Notes: a model not told the origin generated them from the sequence alone. 64,000 bases of DNA from Thalassotalea sp. PS06 (GCF_007197775.1 NZ_CP041638.1:1302001-1366000); one strand, 5' to 3'; counted from the first letter of the stretch, positions 36,259-46,434 are shown. Numbers and translations are program-made.

Positions 36259-36951
36259 ATGGAAGCAGCCATAGGGACGGAGGTCAAACCGCGCTCTCAG
36301 TATTTATTTTACAGCGCCATTGTTTTATCAATATTTGTAATAATCGGCTTCAGTCTGAAAGTTATAGTGCATCCTTTTCGTCTGGCACGTTACACGCCTT
36401 TAGTTATCGCTCATGCGGGCTTTATGATGGCCTGGTTGTTTTTGTTCGCCTATCAAGCTCGCTTGGTTACTTTGGGTAACCTAAAACGCCATAAACAACT
36501 GGGCAGCATCAGTATTTTGCTAGTTATCGCGATGATAACTACTGGCGAGTGGGCTTCAATCAACCTCTTTTTTGAACATCAAAGAACCGACCTTTTGGTT
36601 GGAAATGCTTTTACAATGTTTACATTTCTGTGCCTTTATGGGAGCGCGATTTATGCAGTTAGCAAAGGCAATGTTGATACTCACAAGCGAATGATCATTA
36701 TTGCTTCTTTATCTATCATTGGCCCCGCGATAGGAAGATATTTAGAGGTGTTAGATGTCAATGTGATGCTGTATTTCGCCGTATATCCCATTATATTGAT
36801 CGCATTACCGGTAGGATACGACCTAAGTATTAACAACAAAATTCACAAAGCAACATACGCGGGTATCAGCTTTGTTGTGGCGATGAATGTTTTGATGATG
36901 GCGTCAATGCCAGTGCTTATTCCTTACTTTAACCAGTTCCTGGCAAATTAA
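36259..36951 (+). CDS. Small polytopic membrane protein (DUF2306-like)
   Basis: 230 residues from ATG at 36259, chosen because GGGAGGGG lies immediately upstream; the TTG at 36247 would place that site inside the coding region. About seven transmembrane helices. Conserved histidines fall in patterns seen in a widespread uncharacterised membrane family: LVIAHAGFMMAWLFLFAYQ, NLKRHKQLGSIS, DTHKRMIIIASLSIIGPAIGRY. The His pairs suggest haem or metal binding, but this is inference. It is monocistronic, with its own hairpin downstream. Confidence 0.7.
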   Translation: MEAAIGTEVKPRSQYLFYSAIVLSIFVIIGFSLKVIVHPFRLARYTPLVIAHAGFMMAWLFLFAYQARLVTLGNLKRHKQLGSISILLVIAMITTGEWASINLFFEHQRTDLLVGNAFTMFTFLCLYGSAIYAVSKGNVDTHKRMIIIASLSIIGPAIGRYLEVLDVNVMLYFAVYPIILIALPVGYDLSINNKIHKATYAGISFVVAMNVLMMASMPVLIPYFNQFLAN

Positions 36952-36967
36952 ACCTAGTATTAGAAAA

Positions 36968-37007
36968 GGCGGTAACATAAGATTCTGATAATCCTAAGTT
37001 TACCGCC
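36968..37007 (+). terminator. Hairpin after the small membrane protein gene
   Basis: GGCGGTAA (36968-36975) pairs with TTACCGCC (37000-37007) around a 24-nt interior, 16 bp after the stop. The trailing sequence is CTTAAATTT, so it is a weak terminator. Confidence 0.4.
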
Positions 37008-37138
37008 CTTAAATTTGCTTCAGACTCCCTGTAGTGTTAGGGAATGACATTCGATTTAGGTCTTTGTTTCAGCCTGTGATTCTCATCTAGTACGCGAGGC
37101 TTAAAGCTTTTGGCTATCTTCTAAAAAACGTCGTTCTA

Positions 37139-38854
37139 TTATTTATTGATAACAAACTCAACCGCTTCATCGATAGCGATAAGTGATTTCTCACCACTGC
37201 GGCGGTTTTTGTATTCAACCTGAGCATTGTCGATATTACGCTCACCAACAACGATGGCGTGGGGAATACCGATTAGCTCCATATCTTTGAACATAACGCC
37301 CGGACGCTCTTTACGATCGTCAAATAGCACTTCAACACCGGCGGCTGTTAGTTCTGCGTATAGCTTCTCAGCAGTTTCCTGAACTCGATGCGACTTGTGC
37401 ATATTCATGGGAATGATCACAACCTTAAACGGTGCAATAGCATCCGGCCAGATAATGCCGTTTTCATCGTGGTTTTGCTCGATTGCCGCAGCAACGATTC
37501 GGGAAACACCGATACCGTAACAACCCATGGTTAAGGTCTGGTTTTTACCGGTTTCCGTGAGAACACCTGCATTCATGGCATCGGCATATTTCTCACCTAA
37601 CTGGAAGATATGACCTACTTCAATACCACGTTTGATGGTTAGATTACCGTTACCACAAGGGCTTGGGTCGCCAGCGACAACATTGCGGATATCTTCGACG
37701 TTGTAGTTGTTGATATCGCGATCGAAGTTTGCACCAGTGAAGTGATAACCACTTTCATTGGCACCACAGATAAAGTCAGACATAACCGCAGCGCTGCGAT
37801 CAACAATGATGTCGATATCTAAACCCGCCGGGCCAATAGAACCTGCATCGCAATTGGCAACCGCTTTGATTTGCTCGTCAGTTGCAAACGTTAGCGGTGC
37901 GGCAACACCAGCAATCTTTTCGGCTTTAATTTCGTTTAGCTCATGATCGCCACGCAATACCAAAGCAACCACCGGCGCGGTTTCACCTTCTTCGTGCTCG
38001 CCCAGAACTAATAAGGTTTTCACCACGTCTGCTGCTGCAACATCAAAGAATTTCGAAACTTCTTCAATGGTGTGAACGTTTGGCGTTTCTACCTTAGTTA
38101 ACTCTGCGGTAGCAGCGCCGCGCTCGGTATTTGGCGCTAGGGCTTCCGCTTTTTCGATGTTAGCTGCGTAATCGCTGCCATCACTGAAAGCAATATCATC
38201 TTCACCAGAATCGGCCAATACGTGGAATTCGTGCGAGGCATCGCCACCAATAGAGCCGGTGTCAGCGATTACCGGACGGAAATCTAAACCTAAACGGGTA
38301 AAGATATTGCAATACGCGGTATGCATATCCTGGTAGGTGTTAGACAGACATTCTTGAGATAAGTGGAAAGAATAGGCATCTTTCATCAGGAACTCACGGC
38401 CACGCATTACACCAAAACGAGGGCGAATTTCATCGCGAAACTTAGTTTGGATCTGATATAAGTTAATCGGTAATTGCTTGTAGCTGGAAAGCTCAGAGCT
38501 GATTAACTTAGTGATCACTTCTTCGTGAGTTGGACCTAGCACGAATGGACGGTGATGACGGTCTTCAAGACGCAGCAACTCTGGGCCATAATCGGTCCAA
38601 CGACCAGATTCTTCCCAAAGGTCAGCCGGCTGAACCATAGGCATCAGGGTTTCGATAGCACCGGCTTTGTCCATTTCTTCGCGTACGATGTTTTCTACTT
38701 TTTTCAGCACCTTTAAACCTGTCGGTAACCAGGTGTACAAACCTGAAGCTACAGGACGAACAAGACCTGCTCGTAACATAAATTGGTGACTGATGACTTC
38801 GGCGTTTGCCGGAGTTTCTTTAAGCGTAGAAAGAAGATATTTACTGGTACGCAT
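37139..38854 (-). CDS. proS: Prolyl-tRNA synthetase
   Basis: 571 residues, the bacterial type with the editing (INS) domain. It charges tRNA-Pro. Class II motif 2 is [30 protein letters not shown], and motif 3 is [20 protein letters not shown]. The insertion editing domain, between about 225 and 390, carries [21 protein letters not shown] sequence and [14 protein letters not shown]. The anticodon-binding domain is at the C-terminus ([11 protein letters not shown]). The start at 38854 gives the canonical [20 protein letters not shown]. Confidence 0.96.
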   Translation of the reverse strand: MRTSKYLLSTLKETPANAEVISHQFMLRAGLVRPVASGLYTWLPTGLKVLKKVENIVREEMDKAGAIETLMPMVQPADLWEESGRWTDYGPELLRLEDRHHRPFVLGPTHEEVITKLISSELSSYKQLPINLYQIQTKFRDEIRPRFGVMRGREFLMKDAYSFHLSQECLSNTYQDMHTAYCNIFTRLGLDFRPVIADTGSIGGDASHEFHVLADSGEDDIAFSDGSDYAANIEKAEALAPNTERGAATAELTKVETPNVHTIEEVSKFFDVAAADVVKTLLVLGEHEEGETAPVVALVLRGDHELNEIKAEKIAGVAAPLTFATDEQIKAVANCDAGSIGPAGLDIDIIVDRSAAVMSDFICGANESGYHFTGANFDRDINNYNVEDIRNVVAGDPSPCGNGNLTIKRGIEVGHIFQLGEKYADAMNAGVLTETGKNQTLTMGCYGIGVSRIVAAAIEQNHDENGIIWPDAIAPFKVVIIPMNMHKSHRVQETAEKLYAELTAAGVEVLFDDRKERPGVMFKDMELIGIPHAIVVGERNIDNAQVEYKNRRSGEKSLIAIDEAVEFVINK

Positions 38855-39860
38855 TGCTCTACAAATCCATACTGATGAGTGAAATTTAATGTGGCGGATA
38901 TTCTATCAGTACAACTGTAGGTGACAAAGCGCTAATTTTGCAAAAGTGTCAGCAACCCTCCGATTCGCTTCGGATTCCGTCACGCGCGTTGGGATTTGTT
39001 GATTGGTATTATCTATCGTCTGATTTTTCGTCTTACGACACTGCGTTTATGTACTGTGTGCTTATGACAACGGCGCCGGCTGTTAAGCCACCAGGATACT
39101 GCCTGGAAACCATGCTCGACGGCAGTGGTCGTAGGCTTTGTTGTTTTTTTCGAAGGGAATATGCTGGTAATGCGCTCGTCGACTAGCGCGGCATTATCGG
39201 ATTTGTGTTCCGCCACAATGGTACCTCGAAAGTGGTCAGTTCGAAGCAAATTTTAAGACATAGCCTTTATTTTCGCCACTTTTGAGCCACTCTGTTTACA
39301 ACTTTAAACGATTGTTTTTTGAATCATCCGGATACGAAAGTTTGCAGGAGTTAACGGTCGGGGTGAAAATGCGAAATAATGCTGCGAAGATTCGATAAAA
39401 CAAGACAATATGTGGAATTGTCTGCCTAGTCGTTATTGTATTGTGTATTCGCCATTAGTTTTTATGTAGAGCAAGGCTTCGCTTTCACCTGTGTTGGTAT
39501 TTTGGTGGTTAAAACGCCCGGTCTGTTAATTTGCAGTTAAAATTGCTCCACGATTTGCATTGAAAACTGATCCGCTTTAATCATTATTTTTTTAATTTCG
39601 TCACACGATTAGTACCACCGCACCTGGCTCAGTTTTGAATGCAACTTTGTTGTCTTTTCGGCTCAATCCTGAATGCAAATTAACATTCCAGACAAATTCT
39701 GCGTACCAACATCCATGTCGGCAGCTCGGAGTAACGTTTACGATGCGTACTAAGGGAGTTCCAACTCCCGTTCCTGGCACAACCCGATCATTCAGGTTGG
39801 CTAAGATTCGCAGTCGTGGCAATAATGACTTGCCCTTTCTGAACTCTGAATTCTGTGCAC
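38855..39860. other. About 1 kb without a recognisable gene
   Basis: Only short frames without good starts occur. Several hairpins are visible, for example CCAGG-ATACTG-CCTGG at about 39090-39105 and GGGAGT-TCCA-ACTCCC at about 39756-39771. There is also a 20-bp imperfect direct repeat (GGCTCAGTTTTGAATGCAAC at 39626 and GGCTCAATCCTGAATGCAAA at 39660). It could be decayed coding DNA or hold an unrecognised structured RNA; nothing firmer is supported. Confidence 0.5.
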
Positions 39861-39892
39861 TAAAAAAATGGGCGATATTGAATATCGCCCAT
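39861..39892 (-). terminator. Intrinsic terminator of trhO
   Basis: ATGGGCGATAT and ATATCGCCCAT pair (39868-39892) and, on the minus strand, are followed by a run of seven T (39867-39861). It lies 11 bp after the trhO stop. Confidence 0.9.
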
Positions 39893-39903
39893 TAGAGGAG
39901 GGA

Positions 39904-40890
39904 TTAGCCTTTCTGGCCTTGACGCTGACGCTCAACTTCAGCTTTTTTCTCAGCGCGACGCTCAGCAATCACTTTACTTACGCCACCACCGATATGGTCT
40001 TCACCGCGCTCTTTGGCAAGATTAATCTGCTTTTCACGCTCAGCATAACGAGCACGTTGCTCGTCAGTGACTTTGTCGATACAACGATGACAACTGACGC
40101 CTTTTTGATATTCAGGACGTAGTTTGTCTTCTTCGGTAATTGGCATACGGCACGCGTGACACTGATCGTAGATACCTTTTTCCAGGCTGTGGTCTACGGT
40201 TACGCGATCGTCAAATACGAAACAGTCACCTTCCCACATGGTCTCGGCTTCCGGCACATCTTCCAGATACTGTAAGATGCCGCCTTCTAAGTGATAAACC
40301 TCTTCAAATCCCTGTTCTTTCATGTAAGCGGTAGATTTTTCACAACGAATACCACCGGTACAGAACATCGCAACCTTCTTGTGTTTCGCCGGATCCATGT
40401 TTTTCGCAACATAATCAGGGAATTCACGGAATGTTTCGGTATTTGGATTTACGGCATTTTTAAAGGTACCGATTTCAACTTCGTAATCATTACGGGTATC
40501 AACAACGAAAACTTCCGGATCAGAAATTAATTCGTTCCAGTCTTTTGGTTTTACGTAAGTACCTACTACCTGACGCGGGTCAATACCCTCGACGCCCATA
40601 GTAACGATTTCTTTTTTAAGCTTTACTTTGCAACGCTTGAATGGCGCGTTGTCGGTATAAGATTCTTTGTAAGAAATATCCGCTAAGCGTTCATCGGCTT
40701 TCAAAAATGCTAAGACATTATCAATGCCCTGGCGAGGGCCGGCGATAGTACCGTTTATCCCTTCCAATGCTAATAACAACGTACCTTTAACTTCATTATT
40801 TTCCATGGTTTGATGAAGCGGCTTTCGGATTTGCTCAAAATTTTCCAAACGGACAAATTTATACAGAGCACAAACAACGTATTGTGACAT
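39904..40890 (-). CDS. trhO: tRNA uridine(34) 5-hydroxylase, rhodanese type
   Basis: 328 residues (E. coli YceA/TrhO type). It hydroxylates U34 of tRNAs with O2, towards 5-carboxymethoxyuridine. The N-terminal acylphosphatase-like domain ([19 protein letters not shown]) precedes a rhodanese domain with the active Cys in [21 protein letters not shown]. The C-terminal zinc-like Cys motifs are CHACRMPI and CHRC. A charged C-terminal tail follows. Start at ATG 40890. Confidence 0.93.
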   Translation of the reverse strand: MSQYVVCALYKFVRLENFEQIRKPLHQTMENNEVKGTLLLALEGINGTIAGPRQGIDNVLAFLKADERLADISYKESYTDNAPFKRCKVKLKKEIVTMGVEGIDPRQVVGTYVKPKDWNELISDPEVFVVDTRNDYEVEIGTFKNAVNPNTETFREFPDYVAKNMDPAKHKKVAMFCTGGIRCEKSTAYMKEQGFEEVYHLEGGILQYLEDVPEAETMWEGDCFVFDDRVTVDHSLEKGIYDQCHACRMPITEEDKLRPEYQKGVSCHRCIDKVTDEQRARYAEREKQINLAKERGEDHIGGGVSKVIAERRAEKKAEVERQRQGQKG

Positions 40891-41408
40891 GTAGATTCCT
40901 CTTGCTGTCCAGAACGTAAAACTGGCGCAGGGTTAATAAAACGGCGGCAATTATAAAAGAATCGTAATGTTCGGGCAATACCGCGGTTATTGGTTTACAA
41001 ACTATTAAGATCTTAAAATTGGTTGGATCGTTTGTTTTCCAGCAAGAAAAATCCTCCATAAATTACCACCCTCAGTAATTTATTGCTTGCTCGAAGGCTG
41101 AATCTTTCGGCATAGAGTAACGAAGGAATACCGATTAAGAAAAAAATAACTGGTTCCACAAGGGCGTAGACTGAGGATATTAGGTGTTATTATTTCCCCC
41201 GACTTTTGCGAATATGAAAAGCTAACTTGCAGTTGGTCTTGATAAATTTTGTTGAGATTTTTGCAAGTTCGGATGAAAAAAAATCATAGAGGAACTTGTT
41301 GAAAGCGGTTTCATTCTACTTTCAATTACGGTTTGTTCCGGTTAGAGTTGTTGCAAGGATAACTGTTGGAAACATCAGAAAAATAACAAAAACTTAAGGT
41401 GTCCTGTT
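40891..41408. other. Divergent regulatory region between trhO and the symporter
   Basis: 518 bp without a gene. It includes a LacI-type operator at 41300-41313 (listed separately) and the two promoters. No RNA gene was seen. Confidence 0.5.
41300..41313 (+). promoter_or_regulatory. LacI-family operator upstream of the SGLT-type symporter
   Basis: TGAAAGCGGTTTCA fits the LacI/GalR consensus TGnAAnCGnTTnCA at every fixed position. It lies 95 bp before the symporter start. No LacI-family gene is in the window, so the repressor is encoded elsewhere. Confidence 0.6.
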
Positions 41409-42977
41409 ATGGAAACAACATTAGCAACATTGGATATCAGCGTTTTTATTGCTTACGTTATCGGTCTATTGTGCCTTGCACTTTGGATTTCCCGAAACGA
41501 TAAGCAAGGTGGCGCAGATACCAAAGATTACTTCCTCGCGTCAAAAGCCCTGCCATGGTGGGCCATAGGCGCATCACTCATCGCATCCAATATTTCCGCA
41601 GAGCAAATTATTGGTATGTCAGGCTCAGGTTATGCTGTTGGCCTGGCGATTGCTTCATATGAATGGATGGCGGCAATCACGTTGATTATTGTCGGTAAAT
41701 ACATGTTGCCGATTTTCCTGAAAAACAAGATATTTACCATGCCGCAGTATCTTGAGCAGCGTTTTGGTAAAGAAGTTAAAACCACCATGGCGGTGTTCTG
41801 GCTTGGGGTTTATATCTTCGTAAACCTGACTGCAATTTTATGGTTAGGTGGCCTGGCGATTCAGACGGTGGCTGGTGTCGACTGGATGTTCGGGATGATT
41901 TTCCTGGCGGTATTCTCAGTTGCCTACTCTTTATACGGTGGCTTAAAAGCCGTTGCCTATACCGATATTCTGCAAGTTGTTTTATTAGTGTTCGGTGGTT
42001 TGTTCTTAAGTTACCTGGCGCTTGTGGCGGTCAGCGATGGCGAAGGCATGATAGCTGGATTTACGGTATTGACGGAAAAAGTACCGTCGCATTTCGATAT
42101 GATTTTGTCTGAAGACAATCCTTTCTATAAAGACCTTCCGGGCATTTCCGTTTTAATCGGTGGTATGTGGGTAATGAACTTCAGTTACTGGGGCTTTAAC
42201 CAATACATCATCCAACGCGCGTTGGCTGCAAAAGATGTCAAAGAAGCGCAAAAGGGTATTGCCTTTGCTGCTTACCTGAAGCTTCTAATGCCAGTAATCG
42301 TCGTGTTACCGGGTATTGCTGCGGTTATCCTGTATCCGGACTTAACCCGACCAGATGAAGCATATCCATCGATGATGGGACTAATGCCGGTCGGTATCAA
42401 AGGTCTGGTATTTGCAGCCTTAGTAGCGGCGATTGTTTCATCGCTGGCATCGATGACCAACAGTATTTCTACTATCTTCACTATGGATATTTATCAGCAC
42501 GTTAAGCCGGGTAAGAGCCAGCGTCATTATGTGCATATTGGCCGAATTGCGTCGTTATTATCTTTGTGTATCGCATTGATTGTTGCTGAGCCGTTATTAG
42601 GTAAATTTGACCAGGCATTCCAGTATATTCAGGAATTCACTGGCTTCTTTACTCCAGGTATTGTGGTGATATTCGTTATGGGGATGTTCTGGAAACGTGC
42701 TAACTCTGCTGGCGCGCTAACCGCAGCAATTGGCTCTGCGGTGCTTTCAGTGACGCTAAAATACTTTTGGCCTGAATTGCCATTTATGGACCGTGTCGGA
42801 ATCGTATTCCTGCTTTGCTTAGGCTTATGTTATCTGGTTTCGATGATGACCAAACCACCGCAAAGCGATGAAAGTGTGAGCCTTGATGAAGTTAGTTTTG
42901 CAACGGACAAGACGTTCAACATTGCAGCTATCGGTGTGGCGATTATTCTCACCGCGCTTTACGCGACGTGGTGGTAA
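41409..42977 (+). CDS. Na+/sugar symporter of the SSS family, vSGLT-like
   Basis: 522 residues, about 14 transmembrane helices, closely resembling Vibrio parahaemolyticus vSGLT throughout. Residues known to matter in vSGLT have counterparts here: the sugar-site Gln and Glu in NISAEQIIGMSGSGY and ASYEWMAAITL, the Asn and gating Tyr in NFSYWGFNQYIIQR, the Lys in AAYLKLLMPV, and the Na+-site Ser pair in AAIVSSLASMTNS. It is therefore probably a galactose or glucose importer. Regulation by a LacI-type protein is suggested by the upstream operator. The gene stands alone, ending at a strong terminator. Confidence 0.9.
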   Translation: METTLATLDISVFIAYVIGLLCLALWISRNDKQGGADTKDYFLASKALPWWAIGASLIASNISAEQIIGMSGSGYAVGLAIASYEWMAAITLIIVGKYMLPIFLKNKIFTMPQYLEQRFGKEVKTTMAVFWLGVYIFVNLTAILWLGGLAIQTVAGVDWMFGMIFLAVFSVAYSLYGGLKAVAYTDILQVVLLVFGGLFLSYLALVAVSDGEGMIAGFTVLTEKVPSHFDMILSEDNPFYKDLPGISVLIGGMWVMNFSYWGFNQYIIQRALAAKDVKEAQKGIAFAAYLKLLMPVIVVLPGIAAVILYPDLTRPDEAYPSMMGLMPVGIKGLVFAALVAAIVSSLASMTNSISTIFTMDIYQHVKPGKSQRHYVHIGRIASLLSLCIALIVAEPLLGKFDQAFQYIQEFTGFFTPGIVVIFVMGMFWKRANSAGALTAAIGSAVLSVTLKYFWPELPFMDRVGIVFLLCLGLCYLVSMMTKPPQSDESVSLDEVSFATDKTFNIAAIGVAIILTALYATWW

Positions 42978-43008
42978 GCACAGGCTTTACCCATTAACTA
43001 AATGTATC

Positions 43009-43034
43009 AAAAAAGCCGGTTCGCCGGCTTTTTT
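43009..43034 (+). terminator. Intrinsic terminator of the symporter gene
   Basis: AAAAAGCCGG-TTCG-CCGGCTTTTT with a UUCG tetraloop. T or A runs on both sides make it bidirectional, serving the convergent MBL-fold gene. Confidence 0.92.
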
Positions 43035-43053
43035 ATTGGCCTTTTTATTCGCC

Positions 43054-44103
43054 TTATTTGGGCGTTAACTCAAAATGATCGCCATCTTCAGCAACAATAA
43101 TCTCTCCGTTAAATGCTTCACTCGTACCGTCAAGAAATAGCGATTTTACGATCATGTTTTCGACTGGCGGGACGATGTGCACTAACACCAGCTTTTTAAC
43201 CTTGGCTTGTTGAGCCAATTTTGCCGCCTCAACCGGACTGACGTGGTAATCGAGAACATCGTGCATTTGCGCCGACAATCTTGGGTTACCAGCTTCTTCA
43301 GCAATCTCAGAGAAGGTCGAAATTAACTCTTTGTTAAGGGCTTCACAAAAGAAAAGATCGGCATTCTCGGCATATTTTGCCAGTGTCTCGGTGGCGACCG
43401 TATCGCCGGATATCACCGCGACATTGCCCTTATATTCAAAGCGATAACCAAGAGATGGTTTGACGGGGGAATGATCGGTTTGGAAGGCGATGATCTTGAG
43501 TCCGTTCTCTTCATAAATCACTGAGGAATCTTGTCCTGCTGCAATACCAATAGTATTGGGAAGCATGGTTGAGTTTTTCGAAGGCATCCACTTTTCACCA
43601 TGATGGGCGGTTCGATAACTTGAATCCAGTGCATAGGCCTGATTGAATCCGTTGACGATTTCGTCAACGCCTTCAGGGCCATAAACATCCAAAGGATAAG
43701 GGCGACCCAAAGCCCAGGTCATAAAGTTCAGTTCGCCCAGCTCAGAAATATGGTCGGAATGAAAATGAGTAAGCAAAACCGCGGTAATACGGCCACCAGG
43801 TAGAGATTCCAGGTTCAGGTTTCTGACAATACCCGGGCCAACATCTATCAGGAAAAATTTTCCATCGGCGATAACGGCGATACCACTGCTTACCCGGGTT
43901 TTATTGCTGATTGGGCCGCCGGTGCCGAGAGTAACCACATGTAGGTTTTCGCTGGTTAATAGCTGTTCCTGACTTTCCTGAAGTTGTTGTATCTGCTTTT
44001 TAATCTGACTTTTTACCAATCTGTCACAGGAGCTCAGGGTTACTATGAGAAAAAGCGCGGTAATCAATGCAAAAAACTTTTTTAAGACAGGTAATGGGGA
44101 CAA
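43054..44103 (-). CDS. MBL-fold metallo-hydrolase, lipoprotein (RNase Z/arylsulfatase-like)
   Basis: 349 residues from TTG at 44103, chosen because GGAG lies 8 bp upstream and because it places a lipoprotein signal (KKFFALITALFLIVTLSSC) at the N-terminus. The longer frame from 44193 overlaps the upstream gene. The metal motif HFHSDHISELGEL is the HxHxDH site. Further ligands are in TDHSPVKPSLGYRF, AVISGDTVAT and LVHIVPP. The layout is of the RNase Z-like/arylsulfatase class, but a lipid-anchored periplasmic protein cannot process tRNA, so a secreted esterase or sulfatase role is more likely. Downstream of a porin gene. Confidence 0.78.
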   Translation of the reverse strand: MSPLPVLKKFFALITALFLIVTLSSCDRLVKSQIKKQIQQLQESQEQLLTSENLHVVTLGTGGPISNKTRVSSGIAVIADGKFFLIDVGPGIVRNLNLESLPGGRITAVLLTHFHSDHISELGELNFMTWALGRPYPLDVYGPEGVDEIVNGFNQAYALDSSYRTAHHGEKWMPSKNSTMLPNTIGIAAGQDSSVIYEENGLKIIAFQTDHSPVKPSLGYRFEYKGNVAVISGDTVATETLAKYAENADLFFCEALNKELISTFSEIAEEAGNPRLSAQMHDVLDYHVSPVEAAKLAQQAKVKKLVLVHIVPPVENMIVKSLFLDGTSEAFNGEIIVAEDGDHFELTPK

Positions 44104-44176
44104 TGTACTTTCTCCGTTGCGATGCTTTTTAAAGCTTATGCAACAATGCGTTAAAAGTACCAACCGATATTGATAT

Positions 44177-45259
44177 TTAATCGCGAACGCCATTTTGACA
44201 GGCCTTCGTCATGCCAATGCCCGGACCGCCAACAAACCACATATTTTTACCGGCAATCCAATCCACATAGGTGTACAGGCCGCCTTTGACGAATGAACAA
44301 CCGGTAACGTTTTGGATGGAATCGGTAAGTCCTGCCCCAGAGGTAGGGGCAATATAGGTGTGATCGTTATAACAGGTGAATGAGTCAATAAAACGATTAT
44401 TTACGGTAAAGGATTTTGCCAGGTTGACACTGATAACATCGGCCCTTGTGGCTATCTCAAAGGGCGCTTCAAAGGCTGCCATGGTAATGCGTTTATTGTC
44501 AGTCCCTAACGCTTCTTCCGCTTCATAGTCGTAGTTGATGTATTGCAGTTGCAGGTTCCAGTCATGCTCAAAACGACTATCGATATGAAAGGCTATGGCC
44601 CGGTGTTCACCAGATTCATTAGTGCTGGTGTTATTGAATCTACCGATTTGTACAGAGGTGCCAATAAGGTGGACGCCAAGCTGGTACTGACCCCTGATAT
44701 TAAACTGACCGTCTTCTTCAAAACCGATTCCGTCCTTGCTGGAGTTGGCTAAATCAAAGGAGTAGCGGTCCCAACGATCTGCATCGTTATATTCACTATG
44801 AACAAAGTAAGCGGTGTCTAAGGTCCAGCGTTCACCCACAAAACGCCATTTTATGCCAGTATCATAATCGTCTTCGAAACCGAGATAATAAGTGCCGCCG
44901 AACCAGAAGCTGTGAGAAGCGTAAGGCTCAATGCCAAACGGTACTTGCGTAACACCGGCGCGAATACTTTGCTGATCGCTAAATTGATAGCCCAACTCGG
45001 CATGATGGATGGCATCAAAGGCTTTATACCAACGATATTGAACGTCAACAAACCATTGGTTCTTTTCGGCTTTGAGGTCAAGGCGAAATAAATCGAAATC
45101 GAAGCTGCCATTGCTATCGGTGCTGTAATCTAGCCAGGAGTAATTTCCGCGAAGGGCACCACCTAAAGTGAATGACGAAGTATCAGCTTCTGCCTTAGAA
45201 TCGCTTACAGGCAAGAGCAATATTCCACCGACAACACAGACACCACAAAGCTTGTTCAC
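44177..45259 (-). CDS. Outer-membrane porin-like beta-barrel protein
   Basis: 360 residues, with a GTG start at 45259. A signal peptide (LCGVCVVGGILLLPVSDSKA) precedes a beta-rich chain with alternating aromatic strands (FDFDLFRLDLKAEKNQWFVDVQYRW, RAGVTQVPFGIEPYASHSFWFGGTYYLGFEDDYDTGIKW). The VPFG...YYLGFEDDYD region resembles phosphate-selective porins of the OprO/OprP class. The C-terminus (GPGIGMTKACQNGVRD) does not end in a terminal aromatic, and a Cys pair (CYND, GCSF) is unusual for porins. The substrate is not evident. It overlaps the reading frame of the MBL gene only if the long MBL start is used. Confidence 0.7.
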   Translation of the reverse strand: MNKLCGVCVVGGILLLPVSDSKAEADTSSFTLGGALRGNYSWLDYSTDSNGSFDFDLFRLDLKAEKNQWFVDVQYRWYKAFDAIHHAELGYQFSDQQSIRAGVTQVPFGIEPYASHSFWFGGTYYLGFEDDYDTGIKWRFVGERWTLDTAYFVHSEYNDADRWDRYSFDLANSSKDGIGFEEDGQFNIRGQYQLGVHLIGTSVQIGRFNNTSTNESGEHRAIAFHIDSRFEHDWNLQLQYINYDYEAEEALGTDNKRITMAAFEAPFEIATRADVISVNLAKSFTVNNRFIDSFTCYNDHTYIAPTSGAGLTDSIQNVTGCSFVKGGLYTYVDWIAGKNMWFVGGPGIGMTKACQNGVRD

Positions 45260-45328
45260 TACCCAAACCGCGATTTACAAAAGTTAGAGCAAGTTTAGTT
45301 GTTAAAAGTTAATAATGCGTTGAAGTTC

Positions 45329-46042
45329 TTAATTTGGTGAAATGTCGATAACGACACAGGTGGTATCAGAAATTTTCCAGCGGATATTGTAACTATCCAG
45401 TGCCATGCCATATTCCTGCCAGGAGGTATCTTTCTTTTTATAGGCCGGGCGAGGGTCTTGTTTAAGAACCTGAAAGATTAATTCTTTAAGCTCGCGGGCG
45501 TTGGCAACTTTACTCAAAGCCGCTAGCGCTTGTTCCGCAAAACTCACGTCAATATCATGTTGCTGAGCTTGTGGAGCAAATTCAGAAGTCGCTTCGGTGA
45601 GTGCATCGGAGTAGGGAATGTAGGGTTTGATATCGATTATCGGTGTGCCATCCATTAAATCCATGCCAGAAATTAGCAAGCAGGTCTTCTTCCCATGAGT
45701 TTCAACCCCGTCGAATTTAACCACTGACATACCTACAGGGTTAGGGCGAAAGGTTGAGCGTGAGGCCAGCACTCCGGTTTTTTGATTACCACCTAAACGG
45801 GGAGCTTTAATCAGAGGTTTCCAGCCTTGTCCGGCGGTACCATGGAAGATAAACAGCAACCAGAGATGCGAATGTTGTTCAATATCGCGAAGCATCTCCG
45901 GGTTGTTATATGGGGAAAGGAATTCAACCTTACCTTTAGCGGCGGTTACCAGGCCAGGTTGTCTGGGAATGGCAAATTTCTCTTTATACGGAGTGCGCGC
46001 CACCGCGATTGGCGAAAAGTTAAAAGTGCTATTTTCAACCAT
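45329..46042 (-). CDS. trmO: tRNA (t6A37) N6-methyltransferase TrmO
   Basis: 237 residues (TsaA/YaeB family). It methylates t6A37 of tRNA-Thr to m6t6A using SAM. N-terminal signatures are FSPIAVARTPYKEKFAIPRQPGLV, HSHLWLLFIFH and SRSTFRPNPVGMSVVKFDGV; LMDGTPIIDIKPYIPYSD is also conserved. The C-terminal domain is EFAPQAQQHD to the end. It sits 2 bp downstream of the rcsF-like gene, the same gene pair as in E. coli. Confidence 0.92.
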   Translation of the reverse strand: MVENSTFNFSPIAVARTPYKEKFAIPRQPGLVTAAKGKVEFLSPYNNPEMLRDIEQHSHLWLLFIFHGTAGQGWKPLIKAPRLGGNQKTGVLASRSTFRPNPVGMSVVKFDGVETHGKKTCLLISGMDLMDGTPIIDIKPYIPYSDALTEATSEFAPQAQQHDIDVSFAEQALAALSKVANARELKELIFQVLKQDPRPAYKKKDTSWQEYGMALDSYNIRWKISDTTCVVIDISPN

Positions 46043-46044
46043 GT

Positions 46045-46434
46045 TTATTTCGGTTCAGTAGTTAATTGATACGCTTTGCCGTAACAGACCAATAACTGAT
46101 TACACTGCGGTTCATCGATATCAATGCAGGAGGTAAATACCACGGCATTAGCTTTTAGCCCTGCAGCTTTCTTACGGGCTTCTGTTCGAGCATCGGCTTC
46201 ACTGGCTGGTGCATCGGAAGCTCGCATCTGACAACTTTCACCTTCCACCAGACCGATAAACTTTGCCGGTCCTGGCAATTCATTCGTAGAGTTAAATACC
46301 TCTACAGAACCCGCTGCAAAATATTCGGTGAAATTGTCTTCATCAAGATTGGTTTCCACCTGCATATTGGTTGAGCAGCCAGCCAGGAAACTAAGCCCCA
46401 GAGCCAAACTCATTGTTTTTGTTATCATTGTCAT
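46045..46434 (-). CDS. rcsF: RcsF-like outer-membrane lipoprotein
   Basis: 129 residues from ATG at 46434 (ATG 46428 and 46413 are alternatives; no strong ribosome-binding site decides). A lipobox (LSFLAGC) is followed by an RcsF domain, with the four Cys that form the two non-consecutive disulfides in E. coli RcsF: GESCQ, TSCID, QCNQL, VCYG. EARKKAAGLKANAVVFTSC matches the core strand. E. coli RcsF reports envelope damage to IgaA and the Rcs phosphorelay; whether that relay exists here cannot be seen. The next gene upstream is a hybrid histidine kinase. Confidence 0.82.
   Translation of the reverse strand: MTMITKTMSLALGLSFLAGCSTNMQVETNLDEDNFTEYFAAGSVEVFNSTNELPGPAKFIGLVEGESCQMRASDAPASEADARTEARKKAAGLKANAVVFTSCIDIDEPQCNQLLVCYGKAYQLTTEPK

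Noticed and set aside
38938..39186. Plus-strand frame of 82 codons starting with TTG after proS
   Set aside because: No ribosome-binding site, atypical composition and a hairpin-rich background.
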